From Candidatus Villigracilis adiacens (GTDB taxonomy: Bacteria > Chloroflexota > Anaerolineae > Anaerolineales > Villigracilaceae), in the NCBI GenBank assembly GCA_016703605.1, contig JADJBU010000022.1:1-64000 (forward strand): DNA of 64,000 nt, given 5' to 3'. This document shows positions 15,649 to 25,600 of the stretch, piece by piece. Both the position numbers and the translations under genes were made by a program. The notes beneath the pieces are model-generated. The model saw only the letters and a list, made by a program, of their open reading frames with translations, did not search any database and was not told where the DNA came from. Numbering within the stretch: the stretch's first letter is position 1; each line of letters opens with the position of its first letter.

Positions 15649-16407
15649 TTACTCCTCCTCCGCCGCAGAGCGCAACAGTTCCAACATCGCGGACAGGATT
15701 TGCCCGTGCTGTTCTGCGCGGCTGGCAGTTGCAAGATTTTCATCCTGAGACGTCAACCCGTACGCCCCGAACTGGTGATGGTCGCCGCCTTCGATTTTGA
15801 TGTACTGTGTCGCGGGCGGCAGGAGATGTTTGCGCGCGCCCACACTTTCATCGGTCACGCCGGTTTCGTTGCCGCCATACATCACGGTCGTGGGGATATC
15901 CAGATTCGATAGGTTTGAGTTGTCCGCGGGGTACGAAGACCAGATCGCCAGCCCGTCAATTTGACCCGGATGCGCGGATACGTATAACGCGGCAGCCGTC
16001 CCGCCCACTGAATGTCCGCCGACGACCCAGTGTTCGATCTCGGGGTGGGCGGCGATGATTTCGTCAGCGGCATTGGAATCAAAGATCGCCATGTTGATCG
16101 GCATCGTGGGGATAATTACCAAATAACCTTGCTCAGCAATGGCGCGCATCAAGGTTGAATATCCGCGCGGATCAATGCGCCCGCCCGGGTAAAAGATGAA
16201 TCCTGTTTCGGGGACAGTCTGCGCCGGGGTGAAGGTCAGCCAGGGTGAATCCGTGACCGCGACCAGGTCATCGCTTTGGGCGGCGGCAACCGCTTCGGGC
16301 AGGGGCGGACGCGCATAAGTCGCCCACGAAACACCCCACACAATCAAAACAGCCAGTACGCTGACAACCAAAAGGCTAAAGATTTTCTTCAATCGATTCT
16401 TCTGCAT
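15649..16407 (-). CDS. Membrane-anchored alpha/beta hydrolase
   Basis: The 252-residue protein has an N-terminal signal anchor (residues 7-29) and an alpha/beta hydrolase domain. The nucleophile is Ser133 in the elbow GHSVGG, the acid is probably in MYGGNETGVTDES, and the base is His in EGGDHHQFGAYG. FYPGGRIDPRGYSTL and GYLVIIPTMPINMA resemble the PF12695-type esterase group. It would act outside the cytoplasmic membrane on an ester or similar substrate. It is transcribed with the small membrane protein and lies downstream of the SDR gene on the same strand. Confidence 0.78.
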   Translation of the reverse strand: MQKNRLKKIFSLLVVSVLAVLIVWGVSWATYARPPLPEAVAAAQSDDLVAVTDSPWLTFTPAQTVPETGFIFYPGGRIDPRGYSTLMRAIAEQGYLVIIPTMPINMAIFDSNAADEIIAAHPEIEHWVVGGHSVGGTAAALYVSAHPGQIDGLAIWSSYPADNSNLSNLDIPTTVMYGGNETGVTDESVGARKHLLPPATQYIKIEGGDHHQFGAYGLTSQDENLATASRAEQHGQILSAMLELLRSAAEEE

Positions 16408-16437
16408 CTAAACATCATTCAATAGGGTTGTAAAAAA

Positions 16438-17277
16438 TTACTCGAATTTTGCCTGGCGAAAAATGGACGCCAGAATTTTGGGATACGCGCGCGGGAACAG
16501 GCGGCGAATCAAATAGATGATATGCGCGTCAACGCCCATGATCAGCCGGTTGCGCTTGCGCTGGATTGCTTTCATGATCTTCAGGGCGGCGGTTTCCGGC
16601 GCTAGCGCGGGGGATTTTGTGAAGAACTCATGCGCCTTTCCCTGGATTTCAGGAGCAAGGTCAAGGGCATTCTTGATGATGTTTGTCCGCACATTCCCCG
16701 GGTGGACAGTTAAGACAGACACCCCCGTATCTGCCAACTCCATGCTGAGACTCTCTGCAAGGGCGCGCACGGCGAATTTCGACATCGAGTAGGGACTGAG
16801 ACCGTAGAGTCCCACCAACCCCGCCGAACTTGAGATCATGACAATGCCCGCTTCGGGTTGCCGTTTGAGATGCGGCAAAAAAGCGCGTGTGCCGTAGTAC
16901 GCCCCCCACATGTTTACTGCGATAACCTTTTTGAAAAGGGTATCCGGGATTTCCTCCATGGGTTTCGGCAGCAGCGTAACGCCTGCGTTGTTGATCAGGA
17001 TATCCACCTGGCCGTGGATGGATATAACCTCATTTGCAAAACCTTCCATTGCCGCCTGATCGCTGACATCCACGCTGTGCAATGAGGCTTGCAGGGATGG
17101 ATTGGAAAGCATGGTTTTTGTTTCCTGCAATCCTTCCATGTTCATATCGCATAATGCAAGGTGTGCGCCCGCCGCATTAAATTGAATGGCAAGCGCCCTG
17201 CCCAAACCCGACCCTGCCCCTGTAATTGCCGCCGTCTTGGCTTCAAAATTTTTCAATGTATACATCCTTTCTTTCAT
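16438..17277 (-). CDS. Short-chain dehydrogenase/reductase
   Basis: The 279-residue SDR has the cofactor loop TGAGSGLG (residues 19-26), NNAG (97-100), catalytic Ser149-Ser150 and Tyr163-x3-Lys167 (YSMSK). The extended C-terminus (IMKAIQRKRNRLIMGVDAHIIYLIRRLFP) contains an amphipathic, possibly membrane-associated segment, typical of lipid or steroid-like SDRs. Three starts are possible: ATG 17277, ATG 17265 and TTG 17256; GAAAGGA fits TTG 17256 best. MarR-type control is likely, since the marR-like gene lies directly upstream on the same strand. Confidence 0.85.
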   Translation of the reverse strand: MKERMYTLKNFEAKTAAITGAGSGLGRALAIQFNAAGAHLALCDMNMEGLQETKTMLSNPSLQASLHSVDVSDQAAMEGFANEVISIHGQVDILINNAGVTLLPKPMEEIPDTLFKKVIAVNMWGAYYGTRAFLPHLKRQPEAGIVMISSSAGLVGLYGLSPYSMSKFAVRALAESLSMELADTGVSVLTVHPGNVRTNIIKNALDLAPEIQGKAHEFFTKSPALAPETAALKIMKAIQRKRNRLIMGVDAHIIYLIRRLFPRAYPKILASIFRQAKFE

Positions 17278-17293
17278 TTGGAGAATATTTCGT

Positions 17294-17405
17294 TACCGTA
17301 CATACTGCGCTCAAGCCGCCGTCCTCGGCGGCGTTTTTCCGAGGGAATCTTGCGCCGAGGACGGCGCAAGGAGCAATTTGTATTTTTACTCGTATTTGTA
17401 CGGTA
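17294..17405. repeat. Nested palindromic element, MITE-like
   Basis: Nine-base terminal inverted repeats TACCGTACA/TGTACGGTA enclose two inner hairpins: GCCGCC-GTCCTC-GGCGGC (17315-17332) and TTGCGCCG-AGGA-CGGCGCAA (17350-17369). The inner hairpins also share reverse-complement cores (CCGTCCTCGGCG/CGCCGAGGACGG). The element is 112 bases long, non-coding, and fills most of the gap between the marR and SDR genes. Confidence 0.5.
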
Positions 17406-17442
17406 GAAAAGAGAATATCAGGCGTTGACGAAACGCTCTCAT

Positions 17443-17466
17443 CGCCGATGTAACGCTACATCGGCG
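17443..17466. repeat. Perfect 10-base hairpin at the end of the marR gene
   Basis: CGCCGATGTA-ACGC-TACATCGGCG overlaps the marR-like stop region. No T-run follows on either strand. It may protect or process the transcript end. Confidence 0.45.
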
Positions 17467-17908
17467 AAGGATTATTTTTGTTCAAACTTTTCAAAAGCAT
17501 GGTCAGCACTTCGGTGATCTGGACCATCTGTTCCGGGGCAATATCCGCCGGGATTTCCGCGATCCAACTCTGGCTGAAACGGAAATTCTCCTGCACGAAA
17601 TTCCTGCCCTTTTCGAGCACCTCTATCTTCCGCACGCGGCGGTCAGCGGGGTCTGAAATGCGCGCCACCATCTCAAGTTTCTCCAGCCGGTCAATCAACT
17701 GGCTGCCCGCGGCAGGCGAGACCAGCATGTGCCCGCACAACTCAGACATTTTGAGCGGACCCTTGAAAAACAAGTGGGCAAGCGCATACGCCTGAAGCAG
17801 GGACAGGTCGGTCTGTTTCAGGTAATTAAAGAACTCCGTCAGGGACTGGAAAAAATAGAGTTTTGCCCAGTTTTCCATGGTCAATATAGAGTCATTTTGT
17901 TCTGCCAT
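17456..17908 (-). CDS. MarR-family transcriptional regulator
   Basis: The 150-residue regulator has the winged helix of MarR proteins: a helix-turn-helix at LKMSELCGHMLVSPAAGSQLIDRLEKLEMVARI and a wing with DPADRRVRKIEVLEKG (the DxRxxR-type motif). AGGAGGCG lies seven bases before ATG 17908, so that start is preferred over the TTG three bases upstream. It precedes the SDR gene on the same strand and probably controls it. Very AT-rich DNA (17930-17960) in front holds its promoter. Confidence 0.88.
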   Translation of the reverse strand: MAEQNDSILTMENWAKLYFFQSLTEFFNYLKQTDLSLLQAYALAHLFFKGPLKMSELCGHMLVSPAAGSQLIDRLEKLEMVARISDPADRRVRKIEVLEKGRNFVQENFRFSQSWIAEIPADIAPEQMVQITEVLTMLLKSLNKNNPSPM

Positions 17909-18144
17909 CAAGCGCCTCCTTTACAGATAGTTTATATATATAAATAGTTTATTTGAATGAAGTTTATTCGGGGTTGGCAAGGCTGTCAACGGACAAATCT
18001 GCAAATAGACGCCCCCGGTTTGACGCACTCTCGATTGCTGGAGAATCAATCCCCAAGCAGATGAGCCGAGGTGTTTTACAGGCGTAATCGAATATGCTCG
18101 ACGGGGCATTTCAGACACTTATTTTAAATATATAAACTCTAATA

Positions 18145-18173
18145 TTGACCGTGGTCATTTTCTGTGATACATT
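18145..18173 (+). promoter_or_regulatory. Promoter and operator of the TetR-MFS operon
   Basis: TTGACC (18145-18150), 17 bases, then TACATT (18168-18173) form a promoter. The palindrome TGACC-GT-GGTCA (18146-18157) overlaps the -35 box, a classic placement for TetR auto-repression. Operator assignment is inference. Confidence 0.55.
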
Positions 18174-18194
18174 TGAATCAACAAAGGAACCTCC

Positions 18195-18782
18195 ATGCCC
18201 CCACTCACCCGCACCCAAAAACGACAAGTCGCCACCCGCGAAAAAATCTTCCGTGTGGCGATGGAACTCTTCACAAAAAACGGTTTCGAAAACACCACCG
18301 TCTCCGAAATCACCGAAGCTGCCGACATTGGCAAAGGGACCTTCTTCACCTACTTCCCCACCAAGGAAGCGATCTTCCGTCAGCCTGGGGAGCTGGCGAT
18401 GGAGAACATGACTCTCACCGCCGAACAGGGACTCGCCGCAGGCAAGCCCATCGCCAAAATCTTGAAGAGCGTGCTTACCGCCTCGGCAGACTGGCACGAA
18501 GAGAACAAAACCATCACGCGGCAGATGAGCAAATCGAATTTCTCCTTTTCCACAGACACATCTTCCAACAAGGGTAATTTACTGACCCTGCTCGTCCGCC
18601 TGATCGCGGAAGGACAGAAGAGCGGCGAGTTCAACAAAAAGGTCAATGCGCAGGATGCCGCGCTCGTCCTGGCAGGGACGTATTTCACCGTCATTACCAT
18701 GTGGTCGCACAGCGAAGGACGCGCCTTGCGCGAGTGGCTCGAATCTTCGGTGGATGTCATTCTGAAAGGCTTGTCGGCATGA
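18195..18782 (+). CDS. TetR/AcrR-family regulator
   Basis: The 195-residue regulator has an N-terminal helix-turn-helix (residues about 10-55: REKIFRVAMELFTKNGFENTTVSEITEAADIGKGTFFTYF) with the family's T-x-x-x-I and G-x-x-Y/F pattern. A ligand-binding helical domain follows. AAGGAACC precedes the ATG. It overlaps the MFS gene by four bases (ATGA), so it very likely represses its own operon and responds to a compound exported by that pump. Confidence 0.9.
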   Translation: MPPLTRTQKRQVATREKIFRVAMELFTKNGFENTTVSEITEAADIGKGTFFTYFPTKEAIFRQPGELAMENMTLTAEQGLAAGKPIAKILKSVLTASADWHEENKTITRQMSKSNFSFSTDTSSNKGNLLTLLVRLIAEGQKSGEFNKKVNAQDAALVLAGTYFTVITMWSHSEGRALREWLESSVDVILKGLSA

Positions 18783-20095
18783 ATCGCAAATGGATCGGCT
18801 TCAGCGCCATCCTCGTCGGGATGAGCGCCTCGGCAATCATGCAGACCCTGGTCGCCACGTCCATGCCTGCCATCACCCGCGACCTCGGCGGCATGGAACT
18901 TTATACCTGGGTCTTCAGCGCGTACATGCTGGCTTCGACCATCACCATTCCGCTGTTTGCGCGGCTGGCGGATATTTTCGGGCGGCGGATTCTCTACACC
19001 AGCGGGATGATCGTTTTTCTGCTCGGCTCGGCATTGATCGGCGGCGCGTCAAGCATGGGAGGGCTGGTCGCCTGCCGCGCCTTGCAGGGAATTGGCGCGG
19101 GCGCGGTGGCTCCCGCAGGGCTGGCATCCATCGGCGACCTGTTCGACGAAAATAAACGCGGCAAAATGTTCGGCGTCATCGGCGCGGTGCAGGTGCTTGC
19201 CAACCTCATCGGACCTCCGCTCGGCGGCTGGGTGACAGACACGTACTCATGGCGCATGGGCTTTTACCTTGTCCTGCCGCTTGGTCTGATTGCGCTCGCG
19301 CTCGCTTCATTCGGACTGCACGGCAAAACACAAGTCAGCGCCGCAAGCCTGCGACTGGACTGGTTTGGCGCGGCGGTCATCGGTTTGGGATTAAGCGCGG
19401 GCTTGGTCGGCTTTCAATTCTTCGGCGCGGAAAATATCACGAGCGGCGCAATCGCCCTGCTCGTTTCGGTCGCACTGCTGGCATTCGCCGCGCATTGGGA
19501 AAACCGCCAGCCCGACCCCGTCATTCCGATGCCCATGCTCAACGTCCCAGCCATGTGGAAACCCGTGCTTGGCACACTGCTACTTGGTCTGGCAACAAAC
19601 AGCGCCGTGGCATACTTCCCGCTTTATTTGCAAAACATATTTAACGAGACCGCCACCCAAACAGGATTCGCCCTGCTGCCGATTTTACTCACGGCGGGAA
19701 TCGCCTCAGGCGCAGGCGGGACTCTGGCGACTCGATACCCGCATCAGACTCAGACCTGGGCCTGGCTGCTGGTTACTGCGGGCTTTTCCCTGCTGACGAT
19801 TTTTCACACGCAAAACATCCTGCTTATGGCGGCGTTCATCGGCGCAGGGCTGGGACTTCTGCTCCCCGTCTATCTCCACCTCGCCCAGCAGACGGGCGGC
19901 GAAAAGCATCTCGCCACCGCCAGCGGACTCATCCAAATGGCGCGCAACATGGGCGGCGCGATGGGCATTCCCCTGCTTGGCGCGTGGCTTGCGTTCGGTG
20001 AAGCGAATATCAACTCGTTCATCGCCATCTTCGCCTCGCTCGCCGTGGTTGGGGTGTTGGGTCTTTCGCTTGGATTTACTCTAAAAAAATCATAA
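18779..20095 (+). CDS. MFS drug/metabolite exporter (EmrB/QacA-like)
   Basis: The 438-residue transporter has about 12-14 membrane helices. It carries the MFS loop motif (FARLADIFGRRILYTSG) and the antiporter motif-C-like stretch (GVIGAVQVLANLIGPPLGGWVTDTYSWR) of DHA2-type drug:H+ antiporters. ATG 18779 overlaps the tetR stop and leads directly into the first helix; earlier in-frame codons lie inside tetR. The TetR partner and the following phosphotransferase-like gene suggest a role in resistance or export of a toxic compound. Confidence 0.88.
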   Translation: MNRKWIGFSAILVGMSASAIMQTLVATSMPAITRDLGGMELYTWVFSAYMLASTITIPLFARLADIFGRRILYTSGMIVFLLGSALIGGASSMGGLVACRALQGIGAGAVAPAGLASIGDLFDENKRGKMFGVIGAVQVLANLIGPPLGGWVTDTYSWRMGFYLVLPLGLIALALASFGLHGKTQVSAASLRLDWFGAAVIGLGLSAGLVGFQFFGAENITSGAIALLVSVALLAFAAHWENRQPDPVIPMPMLNVPAMWKPVLGTLLLGLATNSAVAYFPLYLQNIFNETATQTGFALLPILLTAGIASGAGGTLATRYPHQTQTWAWLLVTAGFSLLTIFHTQNILLMAAFIGAGLGLLLPVYLHLAQQTGGEKHLATASGLIQMARNMGGAMGIPLLGAWLAFGEANINSFIAIFASLAVVGVLGLSLGFTLKKS

Positions 20096-20127
20096 CCATC
20101 CTTCGTGGTAAAAAAAAGGATCTTCAC

Positions 20128-22608
20128 ATGACAATTGCATGGTTTCATGAAATCGGTTCGGACGACATTCAACTCGTTGGTGGCAAGGGCGCCAACCTCG
20201 GCAGGATGACTCAGGCGGGACTGCCTGTGCCGCAGGGATTCTGCGTCACAACGGATGCGTACAAAAAATTCGTCGCCGAGATGAATCTCTGGCGCGAGAT
20301 GGAAAAACTGCTGGCAAGCCTCTCCCCCCGCGAAGCGGGCGAAGAAATCCGTCGGTGGATGGAAACTGCCCGAATGCCAGAATCAATTTCAAAGTCCATA
20401 AAAGAAGCGTATGCAAATCTCAATGGCGGACGCGCCCGCGTGGCAGTTCGTTCATCCGCCACCGCCGAAGATTTGGCAGAGGCAAGTTTTGCAGGTCAAC
20501 AGGAAACCTATCTCGGCATTCGCGGCGCGGAAAGTTTGGCGCTGCATGTCCAGCGTTGCTGGGCGTCGTTGTGGACCGAACGCGCAATTGCGTACCGCGT
20601 CCGCAATAATTTTCCGCACGAGAGCGTGAGCCTTTCGGTGGTGGTGCAGGAGATGGTCGCGCCCGAAGTGGCGGGCGTGTTATTCACCGCCAACCCCGTG
20701 ACCAACAACATGGATGAGATGCTGATCAATGCCGCGTATGGATTGGGCGAGAGCGTGGTGTCGGGACGCGTGACGCCTGATACCTTCCGCGTGGAACGTA
20801 AAAAATTTATCGTGCTCGAACAAGCGCGCGGCACAAAAGCCACGCGCATTGACATGGCGCGCGATAATGGCACATCTGAAATCGAAGTGGATGAAGCCGC
20901 GCGTCAGCGTTTGTGTTTGGATGAAGCCGACCTGCGCCGCCTGCTCGAACTCGGCGAAAAAGTGGAAGCGCATTACGGCAAGCCGCAGGACATCGAATGG
21001 GGATTGGCAAACGATACTTTGTATTTACTGCAAACGCGTCCCATCACATCGCTTGCTCTTGCGCCCGCGCCCAAGCCGCAAAAATTAAACCGCGCACAGC
21101 GCGAAATCGTCAACGACATTTTGGAGCATTACCCCGAGCCGCCCTACCCGCTCGATTATTCCGCCGTGATCGACAGTTACCAGCAGTTGATGAATGCCAT
21201 GCATGAATACGGTGTGGAGGCTCCGCCCTCGGATCAAATCATCGTGCTCGATGAGAACGGACTGCCCAACATCCTCCCGCCCGCGCCGCGCATCACCACG
21301 CGCATCGTTGGCATATTCGGCAGATTGAATCAAAACCTCAAGACCGACCCGAAGGAATGGCTGGAAAAACAACACGCGGTTTTTGAATCGGAACTCAACA
21401 CGCTTCGCAGCATGAATGTTGCGGCGCTCGATAACGCAGAACTTATCCGCTTCATTCAACGCGCAGTCGAAGTCACCAGCCGCGTCGGCGGCATCCGCTT
21501 CCGCAAATATATTGTGCCTGCCATCGCGCGTTCGGGCATTCTCAAAATGCTGATGGGCTTCGCCAAAGATTCCAAATCCATCAGCGTGATGGACCTGCTC
21601 GGCGACCTGCCCTACAAAACCGCGCTCATAGACGCCGCGCTCAAACAACTCGCGCTCGACGCCGAAGCGCTTCCGCAAGCCAGGGAAATTTTACTCAACG
21701 CTGAAATGGACTCGGTCATGCCCGCGCTCGCCGCGAACGCCGAAGGAAAACTCTTCCTCGAAAAAATGAACGCCTTCCTGAACGAACACGGCGCGCGCAC
21801 GATGAAAATGTACCTGCCCTTCTCCAACCGCTCATGGTCTGAAACGCCCGCTTCTTTGTTGACGACGATTGGCGTGCTGTTGCGCTCGGATAGGATTCAC
21901 GCCGAGTCGAATCACTACGCGGAGATTCGCCAACGCCTCTTTTCTGGACTTCCAGCCTGGTCCCGCTCCCGATTCATCTCCACGCTGGAGCATTTCCGCG
22001 CCGCGCACGTTGCCCGCGAGTCGACGCTTTACACCATCGAAGAAGGTTTCCTGCAATCCCGCCGCGGCGTAGACCAAGCGGCAAAACGACTGGTCGCGCA
22101 AGGCGCGCTGTCCAATGCGGGGCAGGTTATCTTTCTCACGTTGCCCGAACTCTACGCCGCCTTGAACGGCGCGCTGACCGACATCCCCGCGCTGGTTTCG
22201 CGCCGCGAGAAAGCCCGTCCGCAAGCCATGAAACTCTGGCGCGGACAATGGCAAACAGTAAAGTCATCCGCTTCGAGCGGCGATGGGTTGAAGGGGCAAT
22301 CGGGCAGCGCGGGTTTTGCCCAGGGTACGGTCAGGGTTATCAACGGTCCCGCCGAGTTTGGCAAACTACAGCCTGGGGACGTGCTCGTCTGTCCCTACAC
22401 CGACCCCGCCTGGACACCGCTCTTCACCCTCGCCAGCGCCGTCGTCTCCGATACGGGCGGTCCGCTCTCACATGCCGCCATCGTCGCCCGCGAATACGGA
22501 ATCCCCGCCGTGCTGGGAACCCAAACCGCCACCCTCACCTTCAAAGACGGCGACACCGTCAGCGTGGATGGGGATAAGGGCGAGGCGCGAAAGGTGAATT
22601 CATCCTGA
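20128..22608 (+). CDS. PEP-synthase-like phosphotransferase, rifampicin phosphotransferase (Rph) type architecture
   Basis: The 826-residue protein has an N-terminal PPDK ATP-binding domain (about 1-320: VGGKGANLGRMTQAGLPVPQGFCV, AVRSSATAEDLAEASFAGQQETYL). A long middle region (about 325-710) unlike the PEP barrel follows, then a C-terminal swivelling phospho-His domain (about 735-826, His782 in DTGGPLSHAAIVAREYGIPAVLG). True PEP synthase has the His domain in the middle followed by a PEP-binding barrel, which is absent here. The order ATP domain, substrate domain, terminal His domain is that of Rph, which inactivates rifamycins using ATP. The substrate here is not known. Confidence 0.8.
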   Translation: MTIAWFHEIGSDDIQLVGGKGANLGRMTQAGLPVPQGFCVTTDAYKKFVAEMNLWREMEKLLASLSPREAGEEIRRWMETARMPESISKSIKEAYANLNGGRARVAVRSSATAEDLAEASFAGQQETYLGIRGAESLALHVQRCWASLWTERAIAYRVRNNFPHESVSLSVVVQEMVAPEVAGVLFTANPVTNNMDEMLINAAYGLGESVVSGRVTPDTFRVERKKFIVLEQARGTKATRIDMARDNGTSEIEVDEAARQRLCLDEADLRRLLELGEKVEAHYGKPQDIEWGLANDTLYLLQTRPITSLALAPAPKPQKLNRAQREIVNDILEHYPEPPYPLDYSAVIDSYQQLMNAMHEYGVEAPPSDQIIVLDENGLPNILPPAPRITTRIVGIFGRLNQNLKTDPKEWLEKQHAVFESELNTLRSMNVAALDNAELIRFIQRAVEVTSRVGGIRFRKYIVPAIARSGILKMLMGFAKDSKSISVMDLLGDLPYKTALIDAALKQLALDAEALPQAREILLNAEMDSVMPALAANAEGKLFLEKMNAFLNEHGARTMKMYLPFSNRSWSETPASLLTTIGVLLRSDRIHAESNHYAEIRQRLFSGLPAWSRSRFISTLEHFRAAHVARESTLYTIEEGFLQSRRGVDQAAKRLVAQGALSNAGQVIFLTLPELYAALNGALTDIPALVSRREKARPQAMKLWRGQWQTVKSSASSGDGLKGQSGSAGFAQGTVRVINGPAEFGKLQPGDVLVCPYTDPAWTPLFTLASAVVSDTGGPLSHAAIVAREYGIPAVLGTQTATLTFKDGDTVSVDGDKGEARKVNSS

Positions 22609-22669
22609 AAGATTCGTTTTTCCAGCGGGTTCGTCCCATACACTTCGTCAGCCAGGCAGGGATCACCAA

Positions 22670-25600
22670 CTACAAAAGGTCGATCTCGACCATGCGCAGG
22701 AACATTTCGACAACCTGTGGGTCAAAATAAATACCCGCCTGCTCGCGAATGTAGGAGATTGCCCTGTCCTTTTCCCATTTGCCCCGGTAGGGACGGTCGG
22801 AGGTAATGGCGTCGTACACATCCACCATGGCGAAGATGCGTGCTGAAAACGGTATCTGCTCGCCTTTCAGCCGGCGCGGATATCCCGTGCCGTCCCATTT
22901 TTCGTGATGGCAATAGGGAATATCGATGGCGGCGGATTTGAGGTAGCGTATGGGGGAAAGCATTTCATAGGCAAATACAGGATGTTGCCGCATGATTTGC
23001 TCCTCTTCGACTGTAAGTGATTCTGCCTTGAGCAGGATACTATCCGGCACGCCCATTTTACCGATATCGTGAAGCAAGCCGCCCCAACGCATATACTTCA
23101 GGACATCATCCGACAGGCCGAATTTCTGAGCCAGCCGGATCGCCATTTCCGTCACGCGCCGGGTATGTCCTTCGGTTTCCTTGTCTCTCAGGTCGAGCGC
23201 GCGCGACCAGCCTTCGATGGTGGCGTCGTAGGCGTGCAGGAGTTCGAAATTGGTCTGTTGCAGGTTGTTGAATAGCTGTCCGTTTTCGACGGCAATGGCG
23301 GCTTGCCCAGCCAGGGTGTGAAGAAAATCCAGCCAGTCCTGGTCGGGGTCGAGAAGCGAACGGTGAAAGACCTCCATCACGCCTTTTACAACCCCCTTGG
23401 CAACAAGCGGCACGCCGTAATAACATGTAAATTTTTCGCCTGACAATAACGCCGCGCGCGGGAATTGCTCGGAGTATTCGTCCAGGCGATCGATCCGCAC
23501 AAGAGCCTGTTGGACAACAGCGCGCCCCGCCAATCCCTCGTTCACCTGTAGCCTGGATTTCTCGATGGCGCGCGTGCGGAAGCCATATCCGGCGGCATAT
23601 TCGAGCTGGTTCAGGTTGGGATTGAGCAGCAGAATGCCGGCGGCATCCGCCTTCAACTCCGACGCGGCATGCATTAACAGGATGTTCAGGTTGTACTGGA
23701 TCTCGAAACTGGAACTGATCGCCCGGTCTATTTCGCGCAATGCCCGCAAATGACTGAGCTGCCTTTGCAGGTTTTCCTCCGCCTGTTCGCGCAAGGTTTC
23801 AACATGGATGCGGTCGAGCGCCAGCGCCAGGTGGCTCGCCAGCGCCACCAGGTAGCGTTGTTCGGAGGGCGACGGGATTCGCACACCCGCATCTCCAAAA
23901 GAGCCTGTCCCCAGGGTTCCAAGGCGTTTCCCAAACAGGTTGATGGGAATATTTACAATGGTGCGGTTTTGGAAGATTTCCACCATTTTCTTGTCGGTGC
24001 GCGGGTCGGAACGCGCATCCTCGACCAGAACGATCTCACCGGCCTGGGCGATCTCCTGTAAAAACGCGTCGTCTCCTATTGGAATAACGGACCACTCATC
24101 CACCCTGGGTTTCTGCGCGCCGATGGCGGTCAGCGCCCTGAACGATTTGCCATCCTCAGACAGCAGATAGATCCACATGCTGTTGTAGCCCAGCATATCG
24201 CGGATCTCGGCCTCCGCAGCGTGAAGGACGTCGTGATAACTTGTGGCGCGTTCCATGTTGCGCGAAATACGCAATAACGAGCGCGAATGCCGTTCGCGTT
24301 CGCGTAATTCGTCCTCCGCCCGCAGGCGTTCGGTGATGTCGTGCGAAATGCCGACCAGCCTGGTTGGGGATCCCGATTCGTCGCCTTCCAGCACGGCCTG
24401 TTCATGCAAAAATTTTTCCGTCCCATCGGGCAGAAGGATGCGGTGGTCTATATCGTAAACCGCCTCGCCTTTAAGCGCCTTATTGAGCGCCTCCGCCACG
24501 CGCGCGCGATCATCGGGATGCACCCTGCCGAAAAAGCCCTCGATGGTCGCCTGGAATTCCCGCGGTTCCAAACCAAAGATGCGGTAGGTTTCATCGGACC
24601 ACCATATGGAATTTTCGACGATATCCCATTCCCAGTTTCCAAGATGGGCGATTTGCTGGGCTTCGGAAAGGCGCGCTTCGCTTCGTTGCAGCGCCTCCTC
24701 CGCCTGCTTGCGATCGGTGACATCGCGGACAAGGGCAAGCACGGCCGTGTTTCCCTCATATTCGATCAGCGAGGAATTGATCAACACCACAATTTCCCCG
24801 CCGTTCTTTTTGATATGCGCGCTTTCGAAAATATTGGACGCCTCGCCCCTGACGAACGCGTTGATGTACGACTCGCCGCGTCCGACGTTTTTCGTCAGGC
24901 TTTTCAAACTCCTGCCCACGATCTCCTGGTATTCGAAACCGTACAACCCGCAGGCGGTGGCATTGGCTTGCAAAATGGTCTCGCCCTGCGGCTCGAAAAT
25001 CAGGATGGCATCTCCGGCATTGTTGAACAGGTAGCGGTAATCCCTCTCCGATTTGATCAGCGCCTGCTCCGCGCGCTTGCGCTCGGCGATTTCCTTTTCC
25101 AGGTCGGCGGCATGCGCCCTGATCTTTTCCTCAGCCTGTTTTTGCGCGGTGATATCCTCGAAGAAGCCCTGAATAAAACTGGGGGGTCCGTCTGCCCTGC
25201 GAACAAGCACGCTTGTATCCCGAACCCACACCTCGCGCCCGCTGCGGGCGATCATGCGGTATTCCGCCACGGAGACCCCTTCCTCCAGCGTTTGTCGAAT
25301 CGTATCGCGCGCCATCGGATAATCACGCGGGTCCACCAGCGTATGCCAGAGTTGCGGGTTTTCCGCAAAGTCGGCGGGCGTATATCCCAGCAGCGTTTCG
25401 ATCTGCGGGCTGACGTAATACGCGTCGCTGTTCCCGTCCGCCTCATCCATGTACAGCGTGATCGGCACCTGCTCCACCAGGGCGCGGTACTTCGCCTCCG
25501 CCAAACGCAGGGACTCCTCCGCCTGCCTGCGGGTGGCGATGTCCCTTTGAATCGCCAGGAAACCCACAATCTCCCCGCGCTCGTCGAAGAACGGGCTGAC

